Part shown: piece after piece, positions 26,000-34,825 of the stretch
Position numbering within the stretch: the stretch's first letter is position 1
How the letters are laid out: the number at the start of each line of letters is the position of its first letter
NCBI RefSeq assembly: GCF_023638055.1
Contig: NZ_JAKRVY010000007.1
Location: 1-64,000, forward strand
Direction: 5' to 3'
DNA length: 64,000 nucleotides
DNA from: Natranaeroarchaeum aerophilus
GTDB lineage: Archaea; Halobacteriota; Halobacteria; Halobacteriales; Natronoarchaeaceae
Notes under the pieces: model-generated
Told to the model about the DNA's origin: nothing
The model's database searches: none
What the model saw: only the letters and a program-made list of their open reading frames with translations
Program-made: the position numbers and the translations under genes

Positions 26000-27460
26000 T
26001 CACACCTGTGACACTGATCCCGGTTCACTGTGTTGATCAAGCAGATACATCGTCGAGAGAAGTCCGACTGATGGCTGTCCGTGTTTTTCTATCTCCGCAG
26101 CGAACGTCCGGAGGACTTCGTCAGCGACTTCGGGAGTAATTGATTGCGAGGGATCCAGAAGCGGGGATTTCACGTCAAGATCGTATGCAGTGAGCTTCGT
26201 ATATTCTCCCGATTCGTCACGCCACTCGGCTTCCGCATCGACGAGTGCGATTCCAACGGCGTCCGGTTTCCCGAGCCTCTCCATCCGTCGAATCGTTCCC
26301 AGATAGATCAACTGTTGAACATGAGATTCACCAATATCCATCTCCTCAGAGATTTCATTGTAAAAGAACCCCGCTATCGTTGGTTCATCCTCGTTTTTGA
26401 TGTTTGGCGTTATCGTGGCAGATCCGCTCACCGGGAGCGACAGCGAGAACTGGTCAACCGCGACTGACTCACTCCGGCGAGCTAAAAAGACCGTCCCGTT
26501 AGTCGTAATAACCAGACAGGCGATCCCGAGATGATCAGAAAGTGGCGATTTGGCCAGTTGTTTGAGGTTCCCCGTGTTATCGAACAAAAGTGGGATGGTC
26601 AACTCGCGTAACGTTTTTCCGCTCTGCAAGGTGATCTCGGGACAAAAGTTCGTGACAAAACTTCGATAATAGGAAGTCTTTTCACCGTGGAATACTCCGT
26701 CTGAGATGCGGTCGAGACGGAACAGTAACCCACTGAAGTGGCCTTCTTGCTGGAATGTCTGTTGGAGGTCGTCGAGCTCAGGCTCGATCATTGCGTTTAT
26801 ATCGGGGCGGAAGTCATAATACCGATTCTCCATCTTCAGATCAAGATCAGTAACATCGGCTACCCGGATGTCTTCGACGGCAGCGGGAATGACTGTTGGG
26901 TGATCGATTCCGTTCGTCCAGACCTTGAGGTCTGAAACATCGATGAAGGGCTCTGTTCGATCATACGTAGACAGTATCTCGTCGGTGTCGCCGATACGTC
27001 GCCGTTCTTCGTATTTGAGAAACTGAACGAGATACGTCGCTGAAACGAAAGCCACGACGATAGTCAACAGTACAGTGAGCAGGTTTTCCGCACCGACAAT
27101 AACGCGTTCCCCTGGTGGAGCCAATGGAATGTGTAACACGATAACGATCCAAGCAAGGAGTAATGCTGCTAGAAACCGGTGGGACGCCACCAAAATTGCA
27201 AGAGAGGATACGTATTCGTTTGTTAACCGCCATCCACGAGTGTTGAAAAGCTTGTTTTGCCACTTCCTCGATCGGTCCGACTGTGGGAGCTTGGCAAGAA
27301 TATACAAAAGCGGAAGTGCCGCGACGATGAGAAGCACTGCAGTCAGCCATTCGTTTCCGGTTGCAACCCCTCTGAACAGACTGATATCAACGTGATCGGA
27401 CAGATTAACCCATGAACGGATTAGGAGGGAAAGATCGCCAATCGGTTCTTGAGAACGCAT
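26000..27460 (-). CDS. Membrane protein with C-terminal Nudix-like domain
   Basis: A 486-residue protein. Three to four membrane segments lie in the first about 165 residues: LTAVLLIVAALPLLYILA, FLAALLLAWIVIVLHIPLA and LLTVLLTIVVAFVSATYLV. The soluble C-terminal half contains LGIACLVITTNGTVFLARRS and YNEISEEMDIGESHVQQLIYLGTIRRMERLGKPDAVGIALVDAE. The NEISEEMDI segment aligns with the Nudix-box core REUxEExGU, keeping all three Glu. This is a membrane-tethered, possibly active Nudix-like domain; the family was not recognised. It stands alone with normal GC. Confidence 0.6.
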   Translation of the reverse strand: MRSQEPIGDLSLLIRSWVNLSDHVDISLFRGVATGNEWLTAVLLIVAALPLLYILAKLPQSDRSRKWQNKLFNTRGWRLTNEYVSSLAILVASHRFLAALLLAWIVIVLHIPLAPPGERVIVGAENLLTVLLTIVVAFVSATYLVQFLKYEERRRIGDTDEILSTYDRTEPFIDVSDLKVWTNGIDHPTVIPAAVEDIRVADVTDLDLKMENRYYDFRPDINAMIEPELDDLQQTFQQEGHFSGLLFRLDRISDGVFHGEKTSYYRSFVTNFCPEITLQSGKTLRELTIPLLFDNTGNLKQLAKSPLSDHLGIACLVITTNGTVFLARRSESVAVDQFSLSLPVSGSATITPNIKNEDEPTIAGFFYNEISEEMDIGESHVQQLIYLGTIRRMERLGKPDAVGIALVDAEAEWRDESGEYTKLTAYDLDVKSPLLDPSQSITPEVADEVLRTFAAEIEKHGQPSVGLLSTMYLLDQHSEPGSVSQV

Positions 27461-27704
27461 AGATGGGTTAACATCTCTTATCCCCGATAATATAAAAGGT
27501 CGCGCATCCTTTCTGATGGTTCAGAAACTCGACAAGATCGGTGCAAAGTGCCTGGGGGTCAAGTCGTTTGAGAATCTGCTATTCTCGTGATCACGAAAAA
27601 CAAGGTTTGCGGACGACCCCGTGGTATTCGCCTTGCGATTCTGTAAACTACCCTACTGCCTTGGCGCATACGCACCTCGGTGCTTAGGGATAGATATCAG
27701 CTAA

Positions 27705-28442
27705 CTATGCATCGCCCAGCCACGCATCCGTAATCCGCAGATGCCCTCGCGTCCCTTCCCACTCCGTCTCGTACTCCAGTTCGATCGGTCGCTCCATATG
27801 CGGCCCATCAGTAACGAGTGTCTCGAACTCGCCTCCCTCACCCAGAATGTGGACGCCGTACTCGTCGTGGAGCGTTTCGAGTTCGTCCAGCGCGTCGGCG
27901 TCGAGTCGCCGTCCGAGCCACGATTCGTCGAGGCCAGCCGCGGCGACCTGCACGATCCGGATCTCGAATCCGGCCGCGAGCATCTCGTCGGCGAGCGTGC
28001 GCGGGTCCCGCTGCCAGAGCGGGGCGAAGAGTTCGATATCCAGCCGGTTGGCCATCGCCTCGATGCGGCTGGTCTGGAACTCGCTTTCGACCGCACCCGC
28101 GGTGACGCCCGCAATACCGCCATCCAGTTCGGCGTCCAGTTCGGCCAGCGCGGCCTCCAGCGGTTCGACCTCCCGGTCGCCCTGCTCGCCCGAATCCTCG
28201 GCCCCACCGGCATCGAAATCCTCGGGGTGGACGTCCACGAGCGGGATCCCGACGCTCTTGGCGGCAAGCGTCGCCAGGTCGGTCGCCGGAACGTGATACA
28301 TATACGAGTCGCCCTCGGGGTGGACGGTCAGCAGTCGTCCGACCGGCAGATCACGTTCGAGCGCCCGGTATAGCGCCCACGAAGAGTCCTTGCCGCCGGA
28401 GTAGAGGCTCACCCAGTGCCCGTCAGTAGCGTTGTCAGCCAT
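27705..28442 (-). CDS. Dph6-like PP-loop ATP pyrophosphatase
   Basis: A 245-residue member of the PP-loop family related to diphthine-ammonia ligase, which completes diphthamide on aEF2. The PP-loop VSLYSGGKDSSWALYRAL is at the N-terminus. Later blocks include GIAGVTAGAVESEFQTSRIEAMANRLDIELFAPLWQRDP and GVHILGEGGEFETLVTDGPHM, both typical of the family. The target assignment is from family knowledge; related proteins with other substrates exist. An in-frame ATG at 28448 would add two residues. It lies 42 bases downstream of the DUF373 gene on the same strand. Confidence 0.85.
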   Translation of the reverse strand: MADNATDGHWVSLYSGGKDSSWALYRALERDLPVGRLLTVHPEGDSYMYHVPATDLATLAAKSVGIPLVDVHPEDFDAGGAEDSGEQGDREVEPLEAALAELDAELDGGIAGVTAGAVESEFQTSRIEAMANRLDIELFAPLWQRDPRTLADEMLAAGFEIRIVQVAAAGLDESWLGRRLDADALDELETLHDEYGVHILGEGGEFETLVTDGPHMERPIELEYETEWEGTRGHLRITDAWLGDA

Positions 28443-28484
28443 ACGCATACTTTCCGACCGGACGGCAAAGGCCCGTCGAAGAGA

Positions 28485-29636
28485 TCACACATCTGTCTCC
28501 GCGACCTCCGGCTCCTCGACGCTCGCCCCGGAGAAGTACATCGCGACGCGAACGCCGAGGACGCTGATCAACACGCCCAGCAGGACGAACACACCGAGGC
28601 GGTTTCCGACGCCCAGCTTGAACCCTTCGACTGAAACGACCCCCAGCGAGACATCGGGAACATCGAGCGAACTGATCTGCCCACCACGTTCGAGGAAGTA
28701 CGCCGAGAAGCCACGGACGATCAAGCCGATTCCGACCACGACAAACGGCAGATTGAGAAACGAGGGGCGGAGCTGTTCGTCCTGAATAATCTCGTCGAGC
28801 AATCGCCCGGTACTGGCAGCCAGTGCGGCCATCGCCAGCCACGGAACGCTCGCGTAGGCGAACATCATCGACTGGATGAATGCACTTTCGGGATCGGAAA
28901 GATCCGAGACGCCGAGCGCACCGGCGAACACGCCGACAAGTGTCAGTCCTGCGGCGACGACGTAGGTGACGACGGAGACCTGACCGGAGTACAGCGAATC
29001 TCTCGCCTGTCGCGCGAGTCTGGTAAGATATTCGTCGACGCCAAACCCCTTGTACAGCAGGAACGATCCGATCACGGCCGTAATCGTCGCCAGCGCGATC
29101 GCGGTTCCGGCCCAGATCGAGAGCGCCGGGAAGACGATCAGTGCGATCCCGATCGGCACCAGCGTCGTCTGTCGGAGCTCTTCGTCGGCCAGGAACTGCT
29201 TGAGCAGGTAGTACGTCGACTCGATATCTCTGGCCTGGCGGACGACGACGCGATCGACGGAATCGACGCGGAGACGGCTCTCGACGACCGGGACGAGCCG
29301 CTCGTCTTCGGCACTGTCGATGACGACGATCGCCGAGTCGACGTCGTACTCGTCGATCAGGTCGTCGAGCTGGTGTGCAACCGCACGATCGGCGCTCACC
29401 ATCGAATCGCTCGCTCCCGAGACGACAGCGACGACGGCGTCGTCGTCACCGTCGCGTAGCTCCCGGGCGACCCGCAGCGACTCCAGCAGACTGTTGACCG
29501 AGGAGTCCTCCGGATCTGCAAGCCCCATGTCGATCACGAGCGACTGGACGGCTTCCCAGCCTGCGACCGGCGTCGAGAGGCCAGTCTTGCGTCCGACATC
29601 GTCAGTCCGGTCCACACAGACGACCAGCGTTGTCAC
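28485..29636 (-). CDS. DUF373 multi-spanning membrane protein
   Basis: A 383-residue archaeal DUF373 protein. A soluble N-terminal domain (MTTLVVCVDRTDDVGRKTG, then VAVVSGASDSMVSADRAVAHQLDDLI) is followed by about seven membrane helices from residue 165. The family is archaeal and uncharacterised; the N-terminal part resembles a nucleotide- or redox-type Rossmann domain but lacks an assigned ligand. It precedes the Dph6-like gene in a probable two-gene unit. The stop of sppA's neighbour lies 46 bases away on the same strand. Confidence 0.88.
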   Translation of the reverse strand: MTTLVVCVDRTDDVGRKTGLSTPVAGWEAVQSLVIDMGLADPEDSSVNSLLESLRVARELRDGDDDAVVAVVSGASDSMVSADRAVAHQLDDLIDEYDVDSAIVVIDSAEDERLVPVVESRLRVDSVDRVVVRQARDIESTYYLLKQFLADEELRQTTLVPIGIALIVFPALSIWAGTAIALATITAVIGSFLLYKGFGVDEYLTRLARQARDSLYSGQVSVVTYVVAAGLTLVGVFAGALGVSDLSDPESAFIQSMMFAYASVPWLAMAALAASTGRLLDEIIQDEQLRPSFLNLPFVVVGIGLIVRGFSAYFLERGGQISSLDVPDVSLGVVSVEGFKLGVGNRLGVFVLLGVLISVLGVRVAMYFSGASVEEPEVAETDV

Positions 29637-29682
29637 TGTGTTTGCATCGTTCCCCGGGCGATATAAAAACTCCTACGACAGT

Positions 29683-30696
29683 TCAACGGAACCGGATGTC
29701 GATTTCACCATCGTTGCCCAGCACGCTTGCGATCCCCGCACCGAACGAGTACGCAATCGAGGCCGCGCCGCCCCGGAGTTTTGCCTGCAGTCCACGCTCG
29801 GGCTCGAACTCCCTGACGTCGACCGCGTCGCTCTCGATCCGCTCGACGAGCGCGTCCTGAACGTCCTCGCCCGTCCCGAGTTGATCGACCAGTCCGAGCT
29901 CGATGGCGTCCTCGCCGAGATAGATCCGGGCCTCGGTGTCTCTGATCGTCTTCTCCTCGAGCTCTCGCCCCGCGGCGACGCGCTCGACGAAGTTGCCGTA
30001 CAGATCGTCGATGAGGCTCTGGAGATACTCGCGTTCGTCCTCTTCGAGCTCCTTGAGCGGGATCCCGGCGTCCTTGTACTCGCCCGCCGCGAGCCGCTCG
30101 TAGGAGATTCCGATCTTGTCAGCCAGTTCACTGGCGTTCACTCGGGAGCCGATCACGCCGATACTCCCGACGATGCTCATGTCTCGGGCCCACAGTTCGT
30201 CACAGCCGCTGGCGATCCAGTAGCCGCCGCTCGCGCAGGTGTCCTGTGCGTACGCGAGCGTCGGGCCGTCGAACTCCTCGGCGGCGAGCCGGATGTCGTC
30301 GCTCGGAACGACTTCGCCGCCCGGTGTGTTCAGCCGTACCATCAGCGCTTCGACGTTGTCGTCCGCGTCAGCCCGTTCGATCTGCTCGACGATGTCGTCG
30401 GCGGGTGTCGAGCCGGGCTGGGTAGGCAGCGGCCCGCCGCCACCGTCGCGCGTGATTGGCCCCTCGACAGCGACCTCGGCAACGTTGTAACCCGGGAAGA
30501 GCGATTCGACGGCGTTGCCCGCGAGTTTGACACCCACGCCCACAACGAGCAGTGCGAGCACGATTCCGAGGAGCTCAGCCGTTGACTCGGGTATCTCGAC
30601 GAACAGTCCGTAGCCAATCACGGCGGCGATTGCCGCGCCGAGCAGTACGATCCCGATCTGTGCCAGCCCCCGAAGCGGGTTATCCACTGGCGACAC
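29683..30696 (-). CDS. sppA: Signal peptide peptidase SppA (S49 serine protease)
   Basis: A 337-residue membrane-bound S49 protease that degrades cleaved signal peptides or membrane fragments. Two N-terminal hydrophobic helices (about residues 10-60) precede the protease domain. The catalytic Ser lies in DTCASGGYWIASG and the general-base Lys in AAGEYKDAGIPL; MSIVGSIGVIGSRVN lies between them as in other archaeal SppA. The length fits the short archaeal form. It is transcribed in the same direction as the DUF373 gene. Confidence 0.9.
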   Translation of the reverse strand: MSPVDNPLRGLAQIGIVLLGAAIAAVIGYGLFVEIPESTAELLGIVLALLVVGVGVKLAGNAVESLFPGYNVAEVAVEGPITRDGGGGPLPTQPGSTPADDIVEQIERADADDNVEALMVRLNTPGGEVVPSDDIRLAAEEFDGPTLAYAQDTCASGGYWIASGCDELWARDMSIVGSIGVIGSRVNASELADKIGISYERLAAGEYKDAGIPLKELEEDEREYLQSLIDDLYGNFVERVAAGRELEEKTIRDTEARIYLGEDAIELGLVDQLGTGEDVQDALVERIESDAVDVREFEPERGLQAKLRGGAASIAYSFGAGIASVLGNDGEIDIRFR

Positions 30697-30740
30697 CTCC
30701 TGTCATACACCGGTGTAGGTGGGCGGGTGGTGATAAAACC

Positions 30741-31127
30741 TCAATACTCGGCCGTCTCGAATCCCATTCGTTCGAAATCATCGACGTTTCGTGTGAGAAC
30801 GGGTTCGCCTTCAATCTCGGCGGTCGCACCAATTGCAGCGTCACCCTTGTTCTTTTTGAGCGTTGACGCATCGCCTTCACCGATCCGAACACCTGCCCGT
30901 AACGCAATGGTGTCGTCCATCGGAACGATCGGATGGGGTTCGAGAATCGCCCTGACCGCCCGTCGTTCGTCTGCTGAGAGTTCGGCACCGATCCCGATCC
31001 CCAGTTCGAGAACGGCCATTGCCGGGATCTTGATCGGTTCCTTCCGGGCTTCGAGCTCTTCGAGCTTTTCGTGGGCTCCCCCATCGTTTTTCATCAGGTC
31101 AATCAGAAACGAGGTGTCCGCGATCAT
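30741..31127 (-). CDS. vapC: VapC-type PIN-domain toxin
   Basis: A 128-residue PIN-domain ribonuclease. The acidic active-site residues are visible: Asp4 in MIADTSFLIDLM, Glu in IPAMAVLELGIG, Asp in KNKGDAAIGA, and Asp in LTRNVDDFERM. It should cleave RNA when freed from VapB. Its ATG overlaps the antitoxin stop by four bases, so translation is coupled. It resembles type II toxin-antitoxin modules common in haloarchaeal chromosomes. Confidence 0.9.
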   Translation of the reverse strand: MIADTSFLIDLMKNDGGAHEKLEELEARKEPIKIPAMAVLELGIGIGAELSADERRAVRAILEPHPIVPMDDTIALRAGVRIGEGDASTLKKNKGDAAIGATAEIEGEPVLTRNVDDFERMGFETAEY

Positions 31128-31363
31128 CGATTGTCGAACTCGTCGAGGATGTCGTTCACTTCGTCCGCATCAGCGGCGTCTGCCTCCACGATTGCCGCTT
31201 CTACGCGCTCGACACGCTCTTCGTCAACGACGCCACCGAGTTCTCCGAGCGATGGCGTTCGAGTTAACCGATCAATCGCCTCCGAAAACGTCTCATCCGG
31301 TTGTTTCTGCCGTTTGATCCGTTCGTACGTGTCCTCATCGAGTCGAACCGAACGAGTCCCCAT
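31124..31363 (-). CDS. vapB: VapB-type antitoxin
   Basis: A 79-residue antitoxin. The N-terminus TRSVRLDEDTYERIKRQKQPDETFSEAIDRL has the ribbon-helix-helix-like pattern of archaeal VapB antitoxins (often DUF217-like). The acidic C-terminus would wrap the PIN toxin. Upstream, TATACGTCGTATA at 31371-31383 is an inverted repeat sitting at the expected promoter, a good candidate for the autoregulatory operator. The toxin follows with a 4-base overlap. Confidence 0.85.
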   Translation of the reverse strand: MGTRSVRLDEDTYERIKRQKQPDETFSEAIDRLTRTPSLGELGGVVDEERVERVEAAIVEADAADADEVNDILDEFDNR

Positions 31364-31370
31364 ACTGTAT

Positions 31371-31383
31371 ACGTCGTATACAG
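31371..31383 (-). promoter_or_regulatory. Palindromic promoter/operator of vapBC
   Basis: TATACGTCGTATA, an inverted repeat of TATACG around a central base, sits 8-20 bases upstream of the vapB start and contains TATA-like half sites. Toxin-antitoxin complexes of this type usually bind palindromes over their own promoter, so it is the likely autoregulatory operator. Confidence 0.5.
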
Positions 31384-31459
31384 ACAGTATTCAGTCTTTC
31401 TCCGGCGAGCGCTGTCGCTATCCGTCGGTGAAAACGCAGGGAGAATCAGCAGATACCGA

Positions 31460-32356
31460 TTACAGCCGACCAGCCTTCTGCAGCTTCATCAGGTCCTCGG
31501 TTTCGAGGGTCTCGCCCTCTTTGAACCGCTCGTAGATCTCTTCTGCTTCCTGCTCGACTTCCTCTTTTTCTTTCTCGCGCTCGGTCTTGCGCTCTTCTTC
31601 TTCCTCTTTGTCGAGTTCGCGCAGGCGCTTCTGGACGCGGACGAAGTCCTCGTGGTGCTGGTCGGCGGCCTCCTGGGCCTCGACGAACAGCTCGTGCATC
31701 TCGTCGGCGTCGTCGCGGATGTCGTCGGCCTCGCGATAGGCCTCGATCATCTGGTTGTGGTGTTCCTGGGCCTTGTCGGCGAGCTCGGTGACCTTCTGGT
31801 GGTGCTGGGAGGCTTCCGATCGGACTTCTTCGGCCTCTTCGACGAGGTCGTCGAGCTCCTCGTTCTGGTTGAGCTTGTCCTTTCGCTCGTTGTACTCTTC
31901 GCGTTTGGCCTCGATCTTCTCGATCAGCTCGCGCTCGTCTTCCGTGCTGAGGACCTCGGTCTGCTGTTTGAATTCGAGCTCCTCGATCTCCTCTTCGAGC
32001 TCTTCGAGATCCTTGCCTTCGTCGAGCTCCATGTCCGACTTCATCTCCTCGACTTTGTCGAACAGCTCGTTTGCATCGGCGTTGAGCTCGTTGCGGCTCT
32101 CCTTGTGCTCCTGAACCTGCTCGTTGAGCTCGTCGCGTTTCTCGCGGTGTTCCTGTGCCTCGTCGACCTTCTCGCGTGTCTTCGCGTTGAGATCGTCGCG
32201 TTTCGAGGCGCGGTCGGATGCAAGCTGGTTCAGCTCGTTTCGTCGGTCGCGTAGCTGACCGGCGATTTTGATGAGCTGTCCTTTAGAATTGTTTTCGAGC
32301 TGTTCTTCGGTTAGTTCGACGTTGTCGGCTTCGTCGAGTTCTTGTGCGTCTACCAT
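31460..32356 (-). CDS. Conserved haloarchaeal long coiled-coil protein
   Basis: About 298 residues, almost wholly coiled coil. Heptad-like Glu/Lys/Leu patterns run from residue 15 to near the end, for example LIKIAGQLRDRRNELNQLA, DLEELEEEIEELEFKQQ and VQKRLRELDKEEEEERK. The conserved C-terminal tail is EETLETEDLMKLQK-like (GETLETEDLMKLQKAGRL). This family is widespread and conserved in haloarchaea; the function is unknown, perhaps an SMC-like or cytoskeletal scaffold. The ATG at 32356 (MVDAQELDEADNVEL) is preferred; in-frame upstream starts at 32380 and 32413 add an unconserved segment. Confidence 0.8.
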   Translation of the reverse strand: MVDAQELDEADNVELTEEQLENNSKGQLIKIAGQLRDRRNELNQLASDRASKRDDLNAKTREKVDEAQEHREKRDELNEQVQEHKESRNELNADANELFDKVEEMKSDMELDEGKDLEELEEEIEELEFKQQTEVLSTEDERELIEKIEAKREEYNERKDKLNQNEELDDLVEEAEEVRSEASQHHQKVTELADKAQEHHNQMIEAYREADDIRDDADEMHELFVEAQEAADQHHEDFVRVQKRLRELDKEEEEERKTEREKEKEEVEQEAEEIYERFKEGETLETEDLMKLQKAGRL

Positions 32357-32660
32357 GTGTTGTTCAAACCTCTGTGCCATACCCGCACCGGTGGATAGTG
32401 ATCGCTCGGACAAACTGTGACGGGTCGGTGATAAGCAGTTCCTGTCATGTTGGTCTGCGAGCGATACTACCCGAACGCCGGTGACGTTCTGGTATCTACC
32501 ACTACTGTGGCTTTCAATTTAAAAGTATCGGTGATTATCAGGGTGAAAATAGCTAGCACGGGGCCTGAGATGCCGTGTTAGGGCTTACCAAGACATCCGA
32601 GTTGTATATAAATGATCATCGGTGTCTGGAGCGATACATCGCCCCAGCGATCGCTATAGT
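32357..32660. other. Intergenic stretch, promoter of the coiled-coil gene
   Basis: About 304 bases between two minus-strand genes. An AT-rich block around 32514-32540 (caatttaaaagtatcg) resembles a TATA/BRE region, but it is about 160 bases from the coiled-coil start, implying a leader or a different promoter. No gene, repeat or RNA was recognised. Confidence 0.35.
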
Positions 32661-34559
32661 TCAGGGGAGTCGGTACCGGTTCCGAACTGTTTGTCCGTCA
32701 GTTGATAGCTCCAGAACCAGCTTTTCAGCATGGTCGTCGACCTTCGCGCCGCCAACAGACACGCGTGAAAGCGGCTCAGCATCGACATCAACTACCCCTG
32801 AACGAGTACCGGACTCCCATTCGAGGGTGCCCGAAACGCGCTCGTGTGTGTCGTTGATCACGGTCATTCCGACCGCACCCGGCGTCAGCGGATCGGTAAC
32901 GACAGCCTGAACGGGTTCGTATGCCGCCGCGATCGGATCGAAGCTCTGTTTCTCGATACCGTTTGCATCGATGACACCCATCCCGCCACCCGGTCGGACA
33001 TCCTGAAGAGTGAACGCGGCAAGCACGTCGGCCCGCTCCAGTCGGAGCCGTTCAGCAACGTGCTTGAGGATCCGTCCTTGCTCGTGCTGGGTGCCGACCG
33101 GCGTATCGTCGAGGTGATCGAAGGCGGGATGAGTCCCCGGTGCACCCTCCCCACCCTCGGTCAACGAACCGGCTCCGAACTCCGTGACGACGTCGGCAAG
33201 TCCCGAATATTGCTGGGTAAGCCACTCGACGTCCGCTGCGGTACCGTACTCCCAGCCGGGGTACAGATGTGATGCGTCGGGATCGGTCCCCGGGGATCCC
33301 ATGACAGGGAAGACCGGCCGATCGGTCTCGATGCCGTCCGCAAGGGCATCGGCAGCGGTACGGTCGAACGCCGTTCTCCAGGCACGCCAGCGCAGACGCA
33401 TCCGCGCGAGACGGCCCGACCCGAGCGGGGTCTCGAACGGCGATCTGGGGTCGTCGTGGACGCCGTACGCCGCAACGCTCGGGCGTGATTCACACCGATC
33501 GACGAGCGCGGCGCTGATTTCGATTCCCCTATCGGGGTCGTACTCGACCGGGCCGGTCAGTGGGAGGTCCTGCCACACCAGCAGCCCTGCCTCGTCACAG
33601 GCGTCGTAGAACGCCGATGGGGGAACGTGCGCGTGTGCCCGGAGAAGATTCGCGTTCGCTTCTACCGCGCGATCGATCGTCTCCTCGGGCTCCGTTCCTG
33701 GCAGAACGTTGAACCCGCGGGCCGGTATCGGTCGGCCGTTAACGACTAGCCCATCGTCGCCGTAGCTGATCGTACTGAACCCCGTTGTTGCGATCTTCTC
33801 TTGATCGCCCAGTTTGGCGTGGACGGCGTACCGGTGCTGGGACCCGAACCCCCGCGGCCACCACAGCCGAGGGTCTCTGACCTCGATTCGGCGCTCGACG
33901 ACGACGCGCTCTCCGGCCGCAGCTTCGACGCGGGCGCGTTCCATCGCGCCTCCGCCGCGAAATCCCTTCGGCCGAATCGAGAGTGTCACCCGGTCGTCGA
34001 CTGATTCGGCGGCGTCGACGGTGATCGCGGCGTGGATGGCACCACCGTCGCCTTCCAGTTCGGGTGTCACCGACAGATCGGTAATCGTGACGGAACCGTG
34101 TGGCTCCACAGAGGCACCCCACCAGATCCCCGGCACGCGACGCTCGGCGGGGAGCACGTCCGTCTCGTAGATCCCGCCGAACGCGTCAGTCGGACGGCGA
34201 CACTCGACGAGGAGTTCGTTCTCCGGTTCCGGATCGAACGTGGTCCGCCACGGCGTGAAGTACGACTCGTGCGTGCCGAGGAAGGTGCCGTTGAGCCAGA
34301 TCCGCGCATGGCCGTACAGACCGGCGAGTTCAAGCGTAGCACGAGTTTCCTCGTCGCCGCAGGGATCGGCAAAGTCCGTCCTGTACGCCACCACGTCCGC
34401 CCCGGCCAGCGCTGTGGGACTGCCCGGAACCGTCACCGGCTGTGGGCTCTCCATGGTCGGTGGCTCCTGCTCGTCGTTCGGTTCAACCGCGGCACCCAGC
34501 CACTGACCCAGCATTGTTATCAGCCAGTGTCCGGCACTGAAATAGGTCTTGCCCTCCAT
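32661..34559 (-). CDS. Divergent GH2-like protein (beta-mannosidase type)
   Basis: A 632-residue protein with glycoside hydrolase family 2 layout: an N-terminal sugar-binding jelly roll (LAGLYGHARIWLNGTFLGTHES), an immunoglobulin-like domain, then a TIM barrel (NLLRAHAHVPPSAFYDACDEAGLLVWQDLPL). The nucleophile-type motif is present as VVTEFGAGS. At the acid/base position the usual Asn-Glu is replaced (AAYGVHDDPRS), so normal retaining hydrolysis is doubtful. The start at 34559 (MEGKTYFSAGHWLITMLG) is chosen; the longer frame begins with non-homologous Ser/Arg-rich sequence. It could be an inactive or altered-specificity paralogue. Confidence 0.75.
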   Translation of the reverse strand: MEGKTYFSAGHWLITMLGQWLGAAVEPNDEQEPPTMESPQPVTVPGSPTALAGADVVAYRTDFADPCGDEETRATLELAGLYGHARIWLNGTFLGTHESYFTPWRTTFDPEPENELLVECRRPTDAFGGIYETDVLPAERRVPGIWWGASVEPHGSVTITDLSVTPELEGDGGAIHAAITVDAAESVDDRVTLSIRPKGFRGGGAMERARVEAAAGERVVVERRIEVRDPRLWWPRGFGSQHRYAVHAKLGDQEKIATTGFSTISYGDDGLVVNGRPIPARGFNVLPGTEPEETIDRAVEANANLLRAHAHVPPSAFYDACDEAGLLVWQDLPLTGPVEYDPDRGIEISAALVDRCESRPSVAAYGVHDDPRSPFETPLGSGRLARMRLRWRAWRTAFDRTAADALADGIETDRPVFPVMGSPGTDPDASHLYPGWEYGTAADVEWLTQQYSGLADVVTEFGAGSLTEGGEGAPGTHPAFDHLDDTPVGTQHEQGRILKHVAERLRLERADVLAAFTLQDVRPGGGMGVIDANGIEKQSFDPIAAAYEPVQAVVTDPLTPGAVGMTVINDTHERVSGTLEWESGTRSGVVDVDAEPLSRVSVGGAKVDDHAEKLVLELSTDGQTVRNRYRLP

Positions 34560-34632
34560 CCGGCGGGCTTCACTTTCACTTTCACTCCGGGGACGGCACA
34601 GTTTAACTACCATCGAGTGAGCAGTTCGTGAT

Positions 34633-34791
34633 ATGCTCGAACAGCTAACCTGTGCGTGCGAGGCCGACGGCTGTGACACCGCACTCGGCGAGGAGCACCT
34701 GATGCTCTCGATGCGGACCGATGCCGGAACACGACGTGCGTATGAATGCGACTGCGGCGCGGTGACGGTTACCGTCGTCCAGGAAAAATAA
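34633..34791 (+). CDS. 52-residue zinc-finger microprotein
   Basis: A small gene running from an ATG to a TAA with haloarchaeal codon use. The 52-residue product has two cysteine clusters, LTCACEADGCD near the N-terminus and YECDCGAV near the C-terminus, arranged like a rubredoxin-type zinc knuckle. Haloarchaea encode many zinc-finger microproteins with regulatory roles, but this one is not assigned. It lies just upstream of, and in line with, the DUF371 gene (34 bases), suggesting cotranscription. Confidence 0.65.
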   Translation: MLEQLTCACEADGCDTALGEEHLMLSMRTDAGTRRAYECDCGAVTVTVVQEK

Positions 34792-34825
34792 ACGCCCTGA
34801 AGACCCTCCTCGGGCTACCGTGGGT

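Noticed and set aside
30727-31317. Plus-strand frames over vapBC
   Set aside because: Ser/Arg-rich antisense shadows of a clear toxin-antitoxin pair.
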